Source: Faecalicatena sp.
GTDB lineage: Bacteria > Bacillota > Clostridia > Lachnospirales > Lachnospiraceae
Assembly (NCBI GenBank): GCA_009774255.1
Contig: VSNK01000325.1
Location: forward strand, 1-5,723
DNA length: 5,723 nt
Direction: 5' to 3'
Shown: one piece after another, positions 4,626 to 5,723 of the stretch
How the letters are laid out: each line of letters begins with the position of its first letter
Numbering within the stretch: the first letter of the stretch is position 1
The notes under the pieces: model-generated
Seen by the model: only the letters and a program-made list of their open reading frames with translations
The model's database searches: none
Told to the model about the DNA's origin: nothing
Position numbers and translations under genes: made by a program

Positions 4626-5699
4626 TCAGCATTTATAATACTCTTTGTACCATTTGGCAAATGCTCTAAGTCCTGTCCGCAGATCCGTGGATGGACAAAA
4701 GCCAAAATCCATTTCCAATTTATTCGTATCCGCATACGTAATCGGCACATCTCCCTGCTGCATTGGAACTAATTCTCTGTGGCTATCAAAATCAAAAGAC
4801 TCTGGCAAAACACCTTCTAAAACCAGTTCTTCAGACAAAATTCGAACAAAATCCATAAGATTTTCAGGTTTAGAATTTCCAATATTATAGATACTGTACG
4901 GCGGAATCGGCAAACCATCTTCTCCTGTTGATTTCTCCGGCGGACCTCCCATCACTCGAGTCACACCTTCTACAATATCATCTATATAAGTAAAGTCTCG
5001 TTTACAGTTTCCATAGTTGAAAATACGGATCTTCTCATCTCTCCGAAGCTTATCCGTAAAACCAAAATACGCCATATCTGGCCGGCCTGCAGGACCATAT
5101 ACTGTAAAAAAACGGAGTCCGGTACTTGGTATGTTGTAAAGTTTGGAATAGGAATGAGCGAGAAGCTCGTTGGATTTTTTTGTCGCTGCATAAAGTGAAA
5201 CCGGATGATCTACAAAATCAGATTCCTGAAATGGAATCTTCTTATTGCCGCCGTACACAGATGAACTGGAAGCGTATACAAGATGCTCCAAATGCTCTCC
5301 CAGACTGCGGCAGGCTTCTAATATATTGTAAAAGCCGATAAGGTTTGAATGAATGTAAGCATCCGGGTTTGTAATGGAATATCTGACGCCTGCCTGGGCT
5401 GCAAGGTTGACTACAATAGATGGTGCGACAGTGTTAAACAGGGAATATACCGTGCTGCTATCACCTATATCACCCTCTATAAATCTGAATTTATTTGATG
5501 CACTTGAAGCCTGTGCGGAATAAATCTTTTCAAGCCGATATTGCTTCAAAGCCGGATCATAATAATCGTTAAAATTGTCAATTCCTATAAGCGTACTGTC
5601 TTCTATATCGGACAAAAGACGCAAAATTAAATTTGCTCCAATAAAGCCCGCTGCTCCTGTGATCAAAATTGTTTTGTGATTTAAATCTATTTCCTGCAT
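4626..5699 (-). CDS. NAD-dependent epimerase, UDP-glucuronate 4-epimerase type
   Basis: A 357-residue extended short-chain dehydrogenase/reductase. The NAD-binding GAAGFIG is at 15-21 and the acidic end of the second strand at IGIDNFNDYYDP (38-49). NLAAQAGVRYS is at 98-108, the SSSSVYG serine cluster at 144-150, the catalytic pair Tyr170-XXX-Lys174, YGPAGRPDMA at 201-210, and RDFTYIDDIVEG at 234-245. The DNFNDYYDP, AAQAGVRYS and GPxGRPDMA stretches are typical of UDP-glucuronate 4-epimerases (CapI/LpsL group), which interconvert UDP-glucuronate and UDP-galacturonate, rather than of GalE. The length is normal. AGAGG eight bases before the ATG at 5699 supports the start. With ugd downstream it makes a two-step route from UDP-glucose to UDP-galacturonate for surface polysaccharide. 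The promoter, and perhaps further polysaccharide genes, lie beyond the right edge. Substrate choice between glucuronate and related sugars is inferred, not proven. Confidence 0.92.
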   Translation of the reverse strand: MQEIDLNHKTILITGAAGFIGANLILRLLSDIEDSTLIGIDNFNDYYDPALKQYRLEKIYSAQASSASNKFRFIEGDIGDSSTVYSLFNTVAPSIVVNLAAQAGVRYSITNPDAYIHSNLIGFYNILEACRSLGEHLEHLVYASSSSVYGGNKKIPFQESDFVDHPVSLYAATKKSNELLAHSYSKLYNIPSTGLRFFTVYGPAGRPDMAYFGFTDKLRRDEKIRIFNYGNCKRDFTYIDDIVEGVTRVMGGPPEKSTGEDGLPIPPYSIYNIGNSKPENLMDFVRILSEELVLEGVLPESFDFDSHRELVPMQQGDVPITYADTNKLEMDFGFCPSTDLRTGLRAFAKWYKEYYKC

Positions 5700-5723
5700 T
5701 ATTTTTTACCTCTGTATTTAGAT

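Noticed and set aside
4645..5341. Plus-strand frames of 71-81 codons and a minus-strand frame of 69 codons within the epimerase gene
   Set aside because: They overlap the real coding frame, and their translations show no family features.

Overview
The window looks like an accessory segment of a gut Firmicutes chromosome, most likely Lachnospiraceae or a close clostridial relative. The evidence is strong AAGGAG-type ribosome binding sites, TTGnnn-N17-TAnnnT promoters, a moderately AT-rich background, and an AAA-ATPase/PD-(D/E)XK protein of a type that is multicopy in such genomes. The taxonomic call is an inference from protein style, not a search result.

Left part (1-590): a minus-strand remnant of an MNT/HEPN toxin-antitoxin pair. 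The small nucleotidyltransferase (mntA type, 97 aa) is intact with all three metal-binding aspartates. The hepT-like toxin gene that overlaps its end carries an in-frame TAG at codon 11 and runs off the window. A 35-codon unknown ORF precedes mntA, and an extended -10 promoter lies at 530-558.

Middle (600-2584): two direct copies of a 147-bp, highly palindromic element (600-746 and 752-898) sit just upstream of a plus-strand gene for a 528-aa AAA-ATPase fused to a C-terminal PD-(D/E)XK nuclease domain. That gene has its own promoter and an unusual run of eight G in its Shine-Dalgarno region.

Right of that gene (2585-3225): a decayed second copy of the mntA/hepT junction (2625-2869, about nine substitutions plus a 19-bp deletion against the first copy). 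It is bracketed by two similar short hairpins. A 32-codon fragment with a strong promoter and ribosome binding site follows, and then a terminator that works in both directions.

Right part (3226-5699): a minus-strand pair encoding a UDP-glucuronate 4-epimerase-type enzyme followed by UDP-glucose 6-dehydrogenase (ugd). Together they would convert UDP-glucose to UDP-glucuronate and then UDP-galacturonate for capsule or exopolysaccharide. Their promoter is beyond the right edge. The contrast between this conserved sugar-nucleotide pair and the debris to its left suggests the edge of a polysaccharide locus next to a region of repeated insertion and decay.
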